Positions 33,550 to 42,178 of a stretch of 53,670 nucleotides of DNA are shown here, piece by piece. A program made the position numbers and the translations under genes. Each line of letters opens with the position of its first letter. The stretch's first letter is position 1. The DNA is from Oscillospiraceae bacterium (GTDB lineage Bacteria > Bacillota > Clostridia > Oscillospirales > Oscillospiraceae). The stretch is from positions 1-53,670 of the forward strand of contig SVLM01000011.1 of NCBI GenBank assembly GCA_015067945.1. Reading direction: 5' to 3'. The notes beneath the pieces were generated by a model. It was not told the origin of the DNA. It saw nothing but the letters and a program-made list of their open reading frames with translations, and did no database searches.

Positions 33550-34017
33550 TCAGTTCCTCCGGGGGGTGTCCATCAGTTGATCGGTATCCAAAATCAAGGT
33601 CACCGGGCCGTCGTTGACGGAGGCTACCTTCATATCGGCACCAAACTGGCCGTGTTGGGGCGGATATCCCAGCTCTTCGCAAATTGCCAGGAATTTCTCG
33701 TAGAGAGCATTGCCCAGCTCCGGACCGGCAGCATCGGTAAAGCTGGGGCGGCGACCCTTGCGGCAGTTTCCATAGAGCGTAAACTGGCTGACGACCAGAA
33801 TCTGACCGCCTACAGCGTCCAGTCCCAGATTCATTTTTCCGTTTTCATCCTCAAAAATCCGCAGCCCCAGGGCTTTTTCTGCCAAATAGCGGCATTCCTT
33901 TTCAGTGTCGTTGGGGCCAACGCCCAGCAGGATCAGAAAACCCTTGCCGATTTGACCGACGGTCTGACCGTCGATGGCTACGGAAGCGGAGGATACTCTT
34001 GTCAAAATAGCACGCAT
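33550..34017 (-). CDS. dtd: D-aminoacyl-tRNA deacylase
   Basis: 155 residues: MRAILTRVSSASVAIDGQ, GVGPNDTEKECRYLAEKAL, SQFTLYGNCRKGRRPSFTDAAGPE, and the C-terminal NDGPVTLILDT (the cross-subunit GP motif). DTD removes D-amino acids mischarged to tRNA. The start at 34017 has AAGGAAA nearby; an in-frame codon at 34059 lies in repeat DNA. The stop is 1 base from the MBL start, so translation is coupled. Confidence 0.95.
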   Translation of the reverse strand: MRAILTRVSSASVAIDGQTVGQIGKGFLILLGVGPNDTEKECRYLAEKALGLRIFEDENGKMNLGLDAVGGQILVVSQFTLYGNCRKGRRPSFTDAAGPELGNALYEKFLAICEELGYPPQHGQFGADMKVASVNDGPVTLILDTDQLMDTPRRN

Positions 34018-34041
34018 AGGAAATTCCTTTCCAATAGTAAT

Positions 34042-34133
34042 GTCATTCTGAGCGAGCACAGCGAGTCGAAGAATCCGTCCATTTCAAGGAAGAACGGATC
34101 CCTCGGCTCCATGTCATTCCGCTCGGGATGACA
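34042..34133. repeat. Intergenic inverted-repeat element, family C, full copy 2
   Basis: 92 bp with ends TGTCATTCTGAGCG and the reverse complement of TGTCATCCCGAGCG. Inner arms GTCGAAGAATCCGT / ACGGATCCCTCGGC form a nested stem. It is placed between relA and dtd inside an otherwise tight operon. Confidence 0.8.
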
Positions 34134-34150
34134 GATTGGTTTGATATAAT

Positions 34151-36346
34151 TTAGTTCTGTCCTCTGCGGGAGCCTACCACATCCCGGATGTTCAGCAGCT
34201 TGTTGCGGATGGCATCCAGCTCGGTCACGTCCTTGACCTCAAAGCGGACAACGAACACACTGCGTCCGCCGGGCAGATCCCGGCCCTGCAGCTCCTTGAC
34301 CCGGACACGGGCGGTGGTCATGGTGGTGGCAACGTCCAGCAACAGGCCGTCCCGGGTTATGCAATCCAACTCCAAAGTGGTCTCAAAGGGCTGTGCTTCC
34401 ACATTCGCCCAGCGGACACGCACCCAGCGGTTGGCCTGAATGGGCTCATCCCGGTGGGCGGCATTGGGGCAATCGCACCGGTGCACGGAAACGCCAAAGC
34501 CTTTGGTAATAAAGCCAACGATGGCGTCACCGGGGACGGGGGTACAGCATTTGGCGAATTTGATCATGCACGAGTCGATATCCTCAACAATCACGCCGTT
34601 GACCGCATGGCGGTTGTTCTTCACACTCTCACTGTCGGGACTGGTACGCAGAGGATTCTGCTGCAGCACCTTGTCGTTGGCCTGGATCTTCATGGCCCGG
34701 TTAATGTCGTCGCGGATCCGGCCTACGGCCTTAACTGCAGTCAGTCCGCCGTAGCCGATGGCGGCGTACATATCCTCCCAATCGTCAAAGGCCAGCTTTT
34801 TCAGCAGCTGTGGGCCAATCTCCGGGTCGATGGTGATACTCAGGGGCAGACCCACACGACGCATTTCGGCTTCGAAGGAGGAACGGCCGTGGAGGACATT
34901 TTCCTCCCGTTTTTCCTTCTTGAACCACTGCTTGATCTTGGTACGGGCCTGATTGGATTTGCAGATATTCAGCCAGTCACGGCTGGGACCCTTGGCGGCC
35001 TTGGAGGTCAGAATCTCCACAATGTCGCCGTTTTTCAGGGTCATGTCGATGTTGGCGATCCGGTTGTTGACCTTGGCACCGATCATGGAATTGCCCACGC
35101 CGGAGTGAATGGCGTAAGCAAAATCAATGGGCGTAGAGCCGGCGGGCAGGGAAACAATACGACCCTTGGGGGTGAACACGAACACCTCATCGTCGAACAT
35201 ATCGATCTTCAGGGATTGGACGTATTCCTCCGGATCGGATTCCTGCTGGCTTTCCAGCAGATGACGCACCCACTCAAAGGCCTTTTCGTTGCCGTCTCCG
35301 GTGCCTTGCTTATACTTCCAGTGGGCGGCAATACCGTATTCAGCGGTCTGGTGCATATCCCAGGTGCGGATCTGCACCTCGAAGGGGATGCCCTGGGTGC
35401 CGATAACGGTGGTGTGCAGGCTCTGGTACATATTGGGCTTCGGTGTGGAGATGTAGTCCTTGAACCGGCCGGGAACCAGATTGAACAGGTCATGAATGTG
35501 ACCCAAAACATTGTAGCAGTTGGGGATCGTATCGACAATAACGCGGAATGCGTACACATCGTACAGTTCATCCATGGTCTTGCCCTGGGACTGCATCTTC
35601 CGGTAGATGGAATACACATGCTTGATGCGGCCGTAGGTGGTATTGGAAATGCCCACCATGGAAAGCCGCTGGGAAATGGTGGCCTGAATGGTGTTCATGA
35701 AGGCTTCGTCCTGCTCCTTGTGGGCATTCAGATAGTTCATGATATTGTCGTAATCCTCTGGGTCCAGATACCGCAGGGCGATGTCTTCCAGCTCCCATTT
35801 GATCTTCTGCATACCAAGGCGGTGCGCCAGGGGTGCATAGATATCCATTGTTTCCCGGCACTTGCTGATCTGCTTGCCGCTACTTTGATACTGCATGGTA
35901 CGCATATTGTGCAGGCGGTCGGCAATTTTGATCAGCACCACCCGGATGTCCTTGGACATGGCCATGAACATTTTTCGCAGATTTTCCATCTGTGCCTGCT
36001 CGGTGCTGGAGAAATTGGCACGGGTCAGCTTGGTAACACCCTCCACCAGTTCGGCAACGGTGGTACCGAAGATTTTTTCAATTTCTTCGTGGGAAGCGTC
36101 CGTATCTTCAATACAATCGTGGAGCAATGCCGCCAGCACTGCGTCCAGATCCAGACCCATTTCTGCCACGATCTCGGCCACCGCCAGAGGATGGATGATG
36201 TAGGGGGATCCGTCCTTACGCTTTTGATCCTTGTGCTTGTTTCGTGCATATTCCACTGCCCGTTCCACAAGATCCATGTCACTGACCGGCAAGCATTCCA
36301 GAATTGCCTGTCGCATGGTTTCGTAATGGGCTTCAAAGGTTTCCAA
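34151..36346 (-). CDS. relA: Bifunctional (p)ppGpp synthetase/hydrolase
   Basis: 731 residues, full length. The HD hydrolase domain shows YIIHPLAVAEIVAEM and LLHDCIEDT. The synthetase domain shows HVYSIYRKMQSQGKTMDELYDVYAFR. TGS follows (VFVFTPKGRIVSLPAGSTPIDFAYAIH), then a zinc-finger-like CCTPVPGDAIVGFITKG...VHRCDCPN stretch and a C-terminal ACT domain. It makes and degrades the stringent-response alarmone. The start is a TTG at 36346, 5 bases after the recJ stop codon, so expression is coupled. Confidence 0.95.
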   Translation of the reverse strand: METFEAHYETMRQAILECLPVSDMDLVERAVEYARNKHKDQKRKDGSPYIIHPLAVAEIVAEMGLDLDAVLAALLHDCIEDTDASHEEIEKIFGTTVAELVEGVTKLTRANFSSTEQAQMENLRKMFMAMSKDIRVVLIKIADRLHNMRTMQYQSSGKQISKCRETMDIYAPLAHRLGMQKIKWELEDIALRYLDPEDYDNIMNYLNAHKEQDEAFMNTIQATISQRLSMVGISNTTYGRIKHVYSIYRKMQSQGKTMDELYDVYAFRVIVDTIPNCYNVLGHIHDLFNLVPGRFKDYISTPKPNMYQSLHTTVIGTQGIPFEVQIRTWDMHQTAEYGIAAHWKYKQGTGDGNEKAFEWVRHLLESQQESDPEEYVQSLKIDMFDDEVFVFTPKGRIVSLPAGSTPIDFAYAIHSGVGNSMIGAKVNNRIANIDMTLKNGDIVEILTSKAAKGPSRDWLNICKSNQARTKIKQWFKKEKREENVLHGRSSFEAEMRRVGLPLSITIDPEIGPQLLKKLAFDDWEDMYAAIGYGGLTAVKAVGRIRDDINRAMKIQANDKVLQQNPLRTSPDSESVKNNRHAVNGVIVEDIDSCMIKFAKCCTPVPGDAIVGFITKGFGVSVHRCDCPNAAHRDEPIQANRWVRVRWANVEAQPFETTLELDCITRDGLLLDVATTMTTARVRVKELQGRDLPGGRSVFVVRFEVKDVTELDAIRNKLLNIRDVVGSRRGQN

Positions 36347-36351
36347 AATAA

Positions 36352-38409
36352 TCAGCTCTCTTTCGCTCGCAGAAGCGTTTGCATGGTTCGGCTGGCGGTG
36401 AGGTCGGCCTTACCGGCCAGAGGAACCAGATCAATTAACATATATTTCCGCATCCGGCGGGTCTGTAAAAGGCCAACGTCCCGGAAAATGTCCAGACAGA
36501 CTATCAGCTGGCCCAAACTCAAAGGCATTCCGGACCAACGGACGATTTTTCGGCAAAGGCACAAGGGGGCTTCCCGGATGGTTGGACCTGCTCCTGCCAA
36601 ATAACGCCAAACAGTGGCCAGCGTGTTTCGGTCCGGGAGCAGAGCTCCGGCCTCAGCGGCACCGATGGTACCGGCAATCAGCGAGGGATATCCGGCGGTG
36701 CTGGGGGAGCATTCTGCCGCACAGCTGGGTCGCAGATCCAGTACGTTCATCTGCACGGAACGCTCGCCCCGGAATTCGTTGATTTGAGGACTAAAGGCTA
36801 CATCAACCACATCGCCGGGTTCAATGGAAGCGGTTTCCGGGGTGGCGGAGAAGTAAATGGCGTTGATGCTGTGATTGCCACTACGCAGCCGCAGTCGCAT
36901 ATGCCGTCCGTTGCCTACCAGATTGATGCGGTCGATGACCAGATTTTTCATCATCAGCACGGGCTTGGGGCAGCCGTTTCCGGTGGGCTCCAGGACGCTG
37001 AGGGATTCTATACCGCGAATGGTCAGCAGTTCCGGCTGAATACAGCAATCTACATCCAGAACGGTTCTGGGGCCGGCATCGGCATAAAACTCCCCTGCAA
37101 GACGGCAGATCTCCCGACGGAAATCACCGATTTTGCTGCGGTTGATGGTAAAGCCGGCGGCAAGCTCATGTCCGCCATAGCTTTCCAGCAATTTGGACAA
37201 GGATGTCAGAGCTGCGAAAAGGTTAAAACCGCCGTAGCTCCGGGAACTGGCCTTGCCGTGGTCGCCATCCAGGCAGATCAGGAAGGTGGGGCAGCAGTAT
37301 TCCTCGGCAATGCGGCTGGATACGATACCCACCACGCCCTGATGCCAGCCTTCGTCTGCCAAAACAATGGCATCCGGGGTCTCTCCCTCTGGGAGCATGG
37401 CGATGGCATCCGCATAAATCTGAGATTCCACCTGCTGACGCTGCCGATTCAGCTCACAAAGAGCCTTGGCCAGCTCTTCTGCATGGACGGGATCCTCCGT
37501 CAGGAACAGCTCAATCGCCAGATGGATTTGCCCCATGCGGCCGGAGGCGTTGATCCGGGGTGCCAGCATGAAGCCAATGGAGGCGGCGGACACATCTGCC
37601 GGCAGGCAGCCGCATTCTTTCATCAGTGCCACGATGCCGGGGCGGGTGCTGTTCTGCAGCAGCTGCAGCCCCCGGGAAACAAATACCCGGTTTTCTCCCT
37701 GCAGCGGCATTACATCGGCCACAGTGCCAAGACAGACCATGTCCGCATAGCTGCGAAGCACCGATTCCTGAGAGCCGCACAAGGCGGCAGCCAGTTTAAA
37801 AGCCACGCCCACGCCGGACAGCGTCCGGTGGGGATAGGTATCATCGGGACGGTGGGGGTCCACCACGGCGACAGCCAGAGGCAGGTATTCCTTGCACTCG
37901 TGGTGATCCGTGATGATCAGGTCAATACCCAAACTGCGGCACAGCCGGGCTTCTTCCACAGCGGTAATGCCGCAATCCACGGTGATAATCAGCTTGACGC
38001 CCTCACTGTGCAGCTGTCGGATGGCAATGGGATTCAGGCCGTAGCCTTCCTCCAGCCGGCCGGGTATGTAGCTGACGCATTCTGCACCACGGCAACGCAG
38101 AAAATCCGTAAGCAGGCAGGTGGCGGTGATGCCGTCCACATCGTAGTCGCCAAAAATGGCGATCTTTTCCCGCCTGGACAGGGCAAGACGTACCCGGTTC
38201 ACCGCCTGCTCCATATCCTTCAGTGCGAAGGGATCGGGCATTTGGGCATCGCAGCCAAGATAGGCCTTGGCATCCCGGGGTGTGGACAGACCCCGGGCAG
38301 ACAAAATCATGGCAGTCAGCGGAGAAAAACCGTCACTCACAAGGGCGTTGACAGCATTCATCTCCGGCTCCTGCACATTCCAAACTCCATACTTCAAAGC
38401 AATACACAT
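36352..38409 (-). CDS. recJ: Single-stranded-DNA exonuclease RecJ
   Basis: 685 residues. DHH-family motifs are AIFGDYDVDGITAT, ITVDCGI and the TDHHE triad. The DHHA1 domain has SYGGHELAAGF, and an OB-fold region with RecJ-specific C-terminal sequence follows. RecJ degrades single-stranded DNA 5' to 3' in recombination and repair. The apt gene often found between recJ and relA in Clostridia is absent. The start at 38409 lacks a good Shine-Dalgarno site (AAAGA only); a later ATG at codon 17 is the alternative. Confidence 0.94.
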   Translation of the reverse strand: MCIALKYGVWNVQEPEMNAVNALVSDGFSPLTAMILSARGLSTPRDAKAYLGCDAQMPDPFALKDMEQAVNRVRLALSRREKIAIFGDYDVDGITATCLLTDFLRCRGAECVSYIPGRLEEGYGLNPIAIRQLHSEGVKLIITVDCGITAVEEARLCRSLGIDLIITDHHECKEYLPLAVAVVDPHRPDDTYPHRTLSGVGVAFKLAAALCGSQESVLRSYADMVCLGTVADVMPLQGENRVFVSRGLQLLQNSTRPGIVALMKECGCLPADVSAASIGFMLAPRINASGRMGQIHLAIELFLTEDPVHAEELAKALCELNRQRQQVESQIYADAIAMLPEGETPDAIVLADEGWHQGVVGIVSSRIAEEYCCPTFLICLDGDHGKASSRSYGGFNLFAALTSLSKLLESYGGHELAAGFTINRSKIGDFRREICRLAGEFYADAGPRTVLDVDCCIQPELLTIRGIESLSVLEPTGNGCPKPVLMMKNLVIDRINLVGNGRHMRLRLRSGNHSINAIYFSATPETASIEPGDVVDVAFSPQINEFRGERSVQMNVLDLRPSCAAECSPSTAGYPSLIAGTIGAAEAGALLPDRNTLATVWRYLAGAGPTIREAPLCLCRKIVRWSGMPLSLGQLIVCLDIFRDVGLLQTRRMRKYMLIDLVPLAGKADLTASRTMQTLLRAKES

Positions 38410-38430
38410 CCATTATATCTTTTTCTGAAT

Positions 38431-38460
38431 ATTATATCATAAATACCCCTGAAAGTACAA
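38431..38460 (-). promoter_or_regulatory. Promoter of the recJ-relA-dtd-MBL-hemZ operon
   Basis: Minus strand TTGTAC (38460-38455), 18 bases, TATAAT (38436-38431) preceded by TGA, giving an extended -10 (TGn). The predicted transcription start leaves a leader of only about 15 bases. Confidence 0.8.
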
Positions 38461-38490
38461 TAGGAAATTGGATTTTTATCGATTTTCTCC

Positions 38491-39537
38491 TTAGGTTTCC
38501 GGCTTGCGGAGCAGCTGGGCAAGGGCAACTGTCAGCAGAGGAGCCAAAAGCATTCCGAGGATACCCCAAAGATGGTAACCGGCGTACAACGCAAACAGCG
38601 TCACAAGGGGGTCTAACCCCAAATGCTTTCCCACAAAACGGGGCTCTAAAATGCACCGAAGCAGGGCAGCAACACCGTAGATGCTCAATAGCCCCACTGC
38701 CTGCAAATGGTCTGCCTGCAAAAAACTGACCAAGCTCCAGGGGATCAGCACTGTACCGGTACCAAAAACGGGCAGGGCATCGATCAGACAAATCAGTGCT
38801 GCCCAGGCGATGGCATAGGGGATGCGAAGCAGGAGAAAACCCACCGACAGCACAGCGAAGGTGACAGCGGTGAGCTTTAGCTGGGCTGTGAGCCAAAGTC
38901 CCAGGGTATGCCGCAGCCGCTTCAGAGTGGGCAAATATTGATCCGTCCATTTTTGTGGCAGGTGATTGACAATATACGCTTTGATCTGGGGCAGCTTTGC
39001 TGAGGCCATATAGGCAGCCAGGATCCAGGTACCCAGACCCAGGGCACTGTCCGGAAGAGCCTTGAGAACCCCGGAAGCGATATTCAGCAGCCAGCCGCTG
39101 ACCCGATCCAAAATCCGGGAGCTGCCGGAGAAAAGATTTTCCACACTGTGGGTCAGCACCGGACGGATTCCCTTAGGTGCTTTGCCGGACAGATAGAGGA
39201 AAAAATCCTCCAGAGAAGCGATGCCTTGCGCGGCACTGCTCTCCAAATCCGGTACCACATCCGCCAAACTGCGAAGCTGCCGCAGCAAAAAGGCACACAG
39301 CGTCAAAATGATCAGCACCGCCATCAGCAGGCAAATGCTCACACCCAAACCGGTGGCGGCGGCCCGGGGCAGATGCAGCCGCTTTTGGAAGGTGCGTACC
39401 AGAGGTTCGGATATCAGTGCCAAAACTCCGGCCAGCAAAAAGGGCATTGCTATGGGCAGCACATATCGCAGACCCAGCCAGATACCAAGGGCCAGACCGA
39501 ACCATAAGAGAATTTTCCGCGGATAATTACCGGTCAT
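38491..39537 (-). CDS. ytvI: YtvI-type sporulation membrane protein (AI-2E transporter family)
   Basis: 348 residues with about eight transmembrane segments. LRYVLPIAMPFLLAGVLALISEPLVRTFQKRLHLPRAAATGLGV (around residues 20-63) is the YtvI/AI-2E N-terminal block. LIDALPVFGTGTVLIPWSLVSFL and LEPRFVGKHLGLDPLVTLFALYAGYHLWGI-type segments close it. Family members export small molecules or ions; YtvI is linked to spore formation. The start at 39537 has AAAGGAGA upstream. It is divergent from pheB. Confidence 0.88.
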   Translation of the reverse strand: MTGNYPRKILLWFGLALGIWLGLRYVLPIAMPFLLAGVLALISEPLVRTFQKRLHLPRAAATGLGVSICLLMAVLIILTLCAFLLRQLRSLADVVPDLESSAAQGIASLEDFFLYLSGKAPKGIRPVLTHSVENLFSGSSRILDRVSGWLLNIASGVLKALPDSALGLGTWILAAYMASAKLPQIKAYIVNHLPQKWTDQYLPTLKRLRHTLGLWLTAQLKLTAVTFAVLSVGFLLLRIPYAIAWAALICLIDALPVFGTGTVLIPWSLVSFLQADHLQAVGLLSIYGVAALLRCILEPRFVGKHLGLDPLVTLFALYAGYHLWGILGMLLAPLLTVALAQLLRKPET

Positions 39538-39575
39538 ATATATCTCCTTTCGTAGACAAATGTGCGTCATAGGGG

Positions 39576-39603
39576 TTGCATTTTTTAAAATATATGCTAC
39601 AAT
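39576..39603 (+). promoter_or_regulatory. Promoter of pheB
   Basis: TTGCAT (39576-39581), 16 bases, TACAAT (39598-39603). Confidence 0.65.
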
Positions 39604-39658
39604 ACCAGTGATAACTCATAAAAGGGCACTGTGCCTATCGAGATAGGGAGGATGTACC

Positions 39659-40099
39659 ATGTACCAAAAACCGAGATATTACATCATTGAAGCTTCGGCA
39701 CTGCCGGAAGTTTTTTTGAAGGTGGCAGAAGCAAAGCGGCTTCTTTCTACCGGCGAGGCCTCTACTGTGAACGAAGCGACCCGTATGACGGACATCAGCC
39801 GCAGTGCATTTTACAAGTATCGGGATGCCATTGTCCCGTTCCAGAACATGATGACGGGCCGGATCATCACCTTCCAGTTCATGCTCCACGACGAACCCGG
39901 TACACTGTCGTCTATTTTGGCTGCATTGGCACAGGAATCGGTCAATATTCTGACCATTAACTCCATTATTCCCACCAACGGCTATGCCTTGGTGACTATT
40001 TCTGCACAGACCAGCGAGATTTCTCTGACGCTGGAGGATCTGCTGACACATTTGGGATCTATCTCCGGTGTGATCAAGGCAGAGGTTTTGGCAGGCTGA
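39659..40099 (+). CDS. pheB: ACT domain protein PheB (YszB/UPF0735)
   Basis: 146 residues. The N-terminal half (VFLKVAEAKRLLSTGEASTVNEATRMTDISRSAFYKYRDAI, about residues 18-58) looks like an HTH. The C-terminal half is an ACT domain starting ITFQFMLHDEPGTLSSILAALAQESVNILTINS. ACT domains bind amino acids. PheB genes usually stand next to homoserine dehydrogenase (hom); here hom is missing and an aspartokinase lies 337 bases downstream. GGAGG precedes the ATG by 9 bases. Confidence 0.92.
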   Translation: MYQKPRYYIIEASALPEVFLKVAEAKRLLSTGEASTVNEATRMTDISRSAFYKYRDAIVPFQNMMTGRIITFQFMLHDEPGTLSSILAALAQESVNILTINSIIPTNGYALVTISAQTSEISLTLEDLLTHLGSISGVIKAEVLAG

Positions 40100-40112
40100 T
40101 AAACACTACGAT

Positions 40113-40134
40113 ACGCCCCGCTTCCGCGGGGCGT
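40113..40134 (+). terminator. GC-rich hairpin after pheB
   Basis: ACGCCCCGC-TTCC-GCGGGGCGT, 13 bases after the pheB stop codon and without a T-run. Its core is almost the same as the hairpin at 40366. Confidence 0.5.
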
Positions 40135-40196
40135 CAGCATGTCACAAAAGCTGCCAACCGTCAAAAAGCAGAATGAAGTAATGCTTTGGAGAAAGT

Positions 40197-40245
40197 CTTC
40201 TCCTTGAGGAGAAGGTGGCAAAAATCTCCGATTTTTGACGGATGT
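40197..40245 (+). repeat. Half-element of the GGAGAAGGTGGC hairpin family
   Basis: CTTCTCC/GGAGAAGG hairpin, GTGGC, an inner stem AAAAATC/GATTTTT, then GACGGATG. It has the same architecture as 2618-2666 with a different inner stem. Confidence 0.7.
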
Positions 40246-40365
40246 GGTGTCCCTAAAAGCTTGCTATGCAAGGCTTCTTGACTTACTGCACAACTGACCC
40301 CTCTCGAGTATCTATATACACTTCGGGGCTCAGATGCTTGTCTTGCCAGCTTTATTGACAGACGG

Positions 40366-40390
40366 ATGCCCCGCTCTCGCGGGGCGTTTT
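40366..40390 (+). terminator. Hairpin with T-run directly upstream of the aspartokinase gene
   Basis: ATGCCCCGC-TCTC-GCGGGGCGT followed by TTTTC, 47 bases before the start codon. Either it ends transcripts from pheB or it is an attenuator. No lysine riboswitch or T-box motif is visible in the 337-base gap. Confidence 0.65.
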
Positions 40391-40436
40391 CACAAATCGA
40401 CATACTTTTGCGTAAGATGGGGCGGAGGTGACAGCA

Positions 40437-41162
40437 ATGCTGATCGTGCAAAAATACGGGGGAACATCCCTGATGGATACAGATCGCGTCCGGGTGGCGG
40501 CTCAGCGGGCGGTGGATGCGGTAAAGGCAGGAGACCGGATTGTGGTCGTCGTCTCTGCTCAGGGAAAGACCACAGATCAAATGGTAAATAACGCCCGGGA
40601 AATCACTGACAGCCTCTCAGCGAGGGAAATGGATGCCTATCTTGCCTCCGGCGAGCAGATGTCTGCCAGCCTTATGGTTATGATGCTCCACAGTCTGGGG
40701 CAGAAGGCCGTCAGCCTGACCGGATGGCAGGCGGGATTGCTGACGGACAGTGTGCACGGCAATGCCAGGGTCAAAGGTTTGACCAATGACCGGATTCGCA
40801 AAGAGTTGGATGAGGGGAACATTGTGGTTGTTGCAGGCTTTCAGGGAATCAATGAGGCCGGAGATATTACGACCCTTGGCCGTGGCGGTTCCGATACCAC
40901 TGCGGTGGCTCTTGCGGCGTTGCTGGGTGCGGATCTTTGCCGGATCTATACCGATGTGGATGGGGTTTACGACAAGGATCCCCGAAAATTCCCGGATGCG
41001 GTCAGATTCGACCGGATCAGCTACCGGGATATGCTGGTTTTGGCACAGTCAGGGGCTCAGGTGCTCCATGATCGGTCCGTGGAGCTGGCTATGCAGTACC
41101 GGGTTCCGGTGCAGGTTCTGTCATCCTTCCGGCCAGGGCCGGGGACGATGGTTATAGACTAG
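40437..41162 (+). CDS. Aspartokinase, catalytic domain only (no ACT domains)
   Basis: 241 residues, whereas usual aspartokinases are about 400 with two C-terminal ACT domains. The amino-acid-kinase fold is complete: VQKYGGTSL at the N-terminus, VVVSAQGKTTDQM, SGEQMSASLMV, TTLGRGGSDTTAVALAALLGAD (in part), and YTDVDGVYDKDPR. The protein ends at VLSSFRPGPGTMVID, where the first ACT domain would begin. No ACT remnant follows in any frame; the infC promoter comes next. The ATG at 40437 has GGAGG 8 bases upstream. It catalyses the first step of the Asp-family pathway, but feedback control must differ. Confidence 0.88.
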   Translation: MLIVQKYGGTSLMDTDRVRVAAQRAVDAVKAGDRIVVVVSAQGKTTDQMVNNAREITDSLSAREMDAYLASGEQMSASLMVMMLHSLGQKAVSLTGWQAGLLTDSVHGNARVKGLTNDRIRKELDEGNIVVVAGFQGINEAGDITTLGRGGSDTTAVALAALLGADLCRIYTDVDGVYDKDPRKFPDAVRFDRISYRDMLVLAQSGAQVLHDRSVELAMQYRVPVQVLSSFRPGPGTMVID

Positions 41163-41222
41163 TATGACCGGGTTTGGCCGGATTATTCTCGGAACAAGTG
41201 GGAAAATACCTGCAAAAAGCCC

Positions 41223-41251
41223 TTGACAAGGAATGAAAACTGTGCTAAAAT
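41223..41251 (+). promoter_or_regulatory. Promoter of infC-rpmI-rplT
   Basis: TTGACA (41223-41228), 17 bases, TAAAAT (41246-41251). Confidence 0.88.
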
Positions 41252-41257
41252 GCACGG

Positions 41258-41398
41258 GTAATAAAGAAGGCTGAACATCCGCCTCACCGTTCGCAATCAG
41301 CAAAACGGTTCATATTCCACCTTCCTCATGGGGAAATTGTGCGAATTATGCGGATGCTTTGGCATCCGCTTTTTTGTTGTAAAATGGAGGTGCTTACC
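41258..41398 (+). promoter_or_regulatory. infC operon leader with intrinsic terminator (L20-type autoregulation)
   Basis: About 140 bases of leader end in the hairpin GCGGATGCTTTGGCATCCGC (41350-41369) and TTTTTT (41370-41375), 24 bases before infC. In Firmicutes the infC-rpmI-rplT leader is bound by L20, which promotes premature termination. The location and terminator fit that mechanism; I cannot verify the L20 site fold by eye. Confidence 0.75.
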
Positions 41399-41917
41399 AT
41401 CGCAAAGTTAGATCATCAGCTCAATGAGGAAATCCGTGACAAGGAGATCCGCCTGATCGGTGCCGACGGTGCCCAGCTGGGTATTATGTCTGCTGCAGAG
41501 GCCAATGCTATGGCTGAGGAGCAGGGCCTGGATCTGGTCAAGATTTCTCCCAATGCGGCCCCCCCCGTCTGCAAGATCATGGACTATTCCAAGTTCTGCT
41601 TCGATCAGAAGAAGCGTGAAAAGGAAGCCAAGAAGAACCAGAAGGTTGTGGAAGTCAAAGAAATCCGCATGAGCCCCAGCATCGACACCAATGACTTCAA
41701 CACCAAGGCAAAGGCTGCTATGAAATTCCTGGCAGACGGCAACCGTGTTAAGGTCAGCGTCCGCTTCCGCGGCCGTGAAATGGCACATACCAATCTGGGC
41801 GAAAAGCTGCTTATGGATTTTGCCGAAGCCTGTGCCGAGATTGCAACCATGGAAAAGAATCCCAAGCTGGAAGGTCGATTCATGGCGATGTTCTTAACCC
41901 CCAAGAATAGCAAATAA
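41399..41917 (+). CDS. infC: Translation initiation factor IF-3, AUC start codon
   Basis: 172 residues: LNEEIRDKEIRLIGADGAQLGIMS, NAAPPVCKIMDYSKFCFDQKKREKEAKKNQK and VRFRGREMAHTNLGEKLL are diagnostic. GGAGG lies 8 bases before ATC at 41399, and the protein then begins (M)AKLDHQLNEEIRD as in other IF-3s. The only ATG nearby (41384) overlaps the ribosome binding site. IF-3 discriminates against non-AUG starts, so a rare AUU/AUC/AUA start gives autoregulation; this is well known for infC. First gene of infC-rpmI-rplT. Confidence 0.95.
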   Translation: MAKLDHQLNEEIRDKEIRLIGADGAQLGIMSAAEANAMAEEQGLDLVKISPNAAPPVCKIMDYSKFCFDQKKREKEAKKNQKVVEVKEIRMSPSIDTNDFNTKAKAAMKFLADGNRVKVSVRFRGREMAHTNLGEKLLMDFAEACAEIATMEKNPKLEGRFMAMFLTPKNSK

Positions 41918-41956
41918 GCTTATTATAAACGAAAGATACGGAAGGAGAAACCTACT

Positions 41957-42154
41957 ATGCCCAAGCTGAAAACCCATAGCGGTGCTAAGAAGAGATTCAA
42001 CCTGACCAAGTCCGGAAAGGTAAAGAGAGCCCACGCTTACAAGAGCCACATCCTCACCAAGAAGACCACCAAGCGTACCCGTCATCTGCGTGCAACCGCT
42101 TACGCCGACGTAACCAATGTCGACGCAATCAAGAAGATGATTCCGTACAAGTAA
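41957..42154 (+). CDS. rpmI: 50S ribosomal protein bL35
   Basis: 65 residues, strongly basic: [45 protein letters not shown] is the typical bL35 pattern (start [14 protein letters not shown]). AAGGAGAA lies upstream. Second gene of the operon, 39 bases after infC. Confidence 0.97.
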   Translation: MPKLKTHSGAKKRFNLTKSGKVKRAHAYKSHILTKKTTKRTRHLRATAYADVTNVDAIKKMIPYK

Positions 42155-42178
42155 GGTAGAATAGGAGGATTATAGAAA

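Noticed and set aside
34454..36604. 716-codon open frame on the plus strand
   Set aside because: It lies antisense to relA and recJ, whose motifs are complete; its translation has a shadow composition rich in Gly, His and Val and no family features.
40100..40436. Lysine riboswitch or T-box upstream of the aspartokinase
   Set aside because: Neither the lysine-aptamer core nor the AGGGUGG T-box sequence is present; the gap holds a repeat and two GC-rich hairpins.
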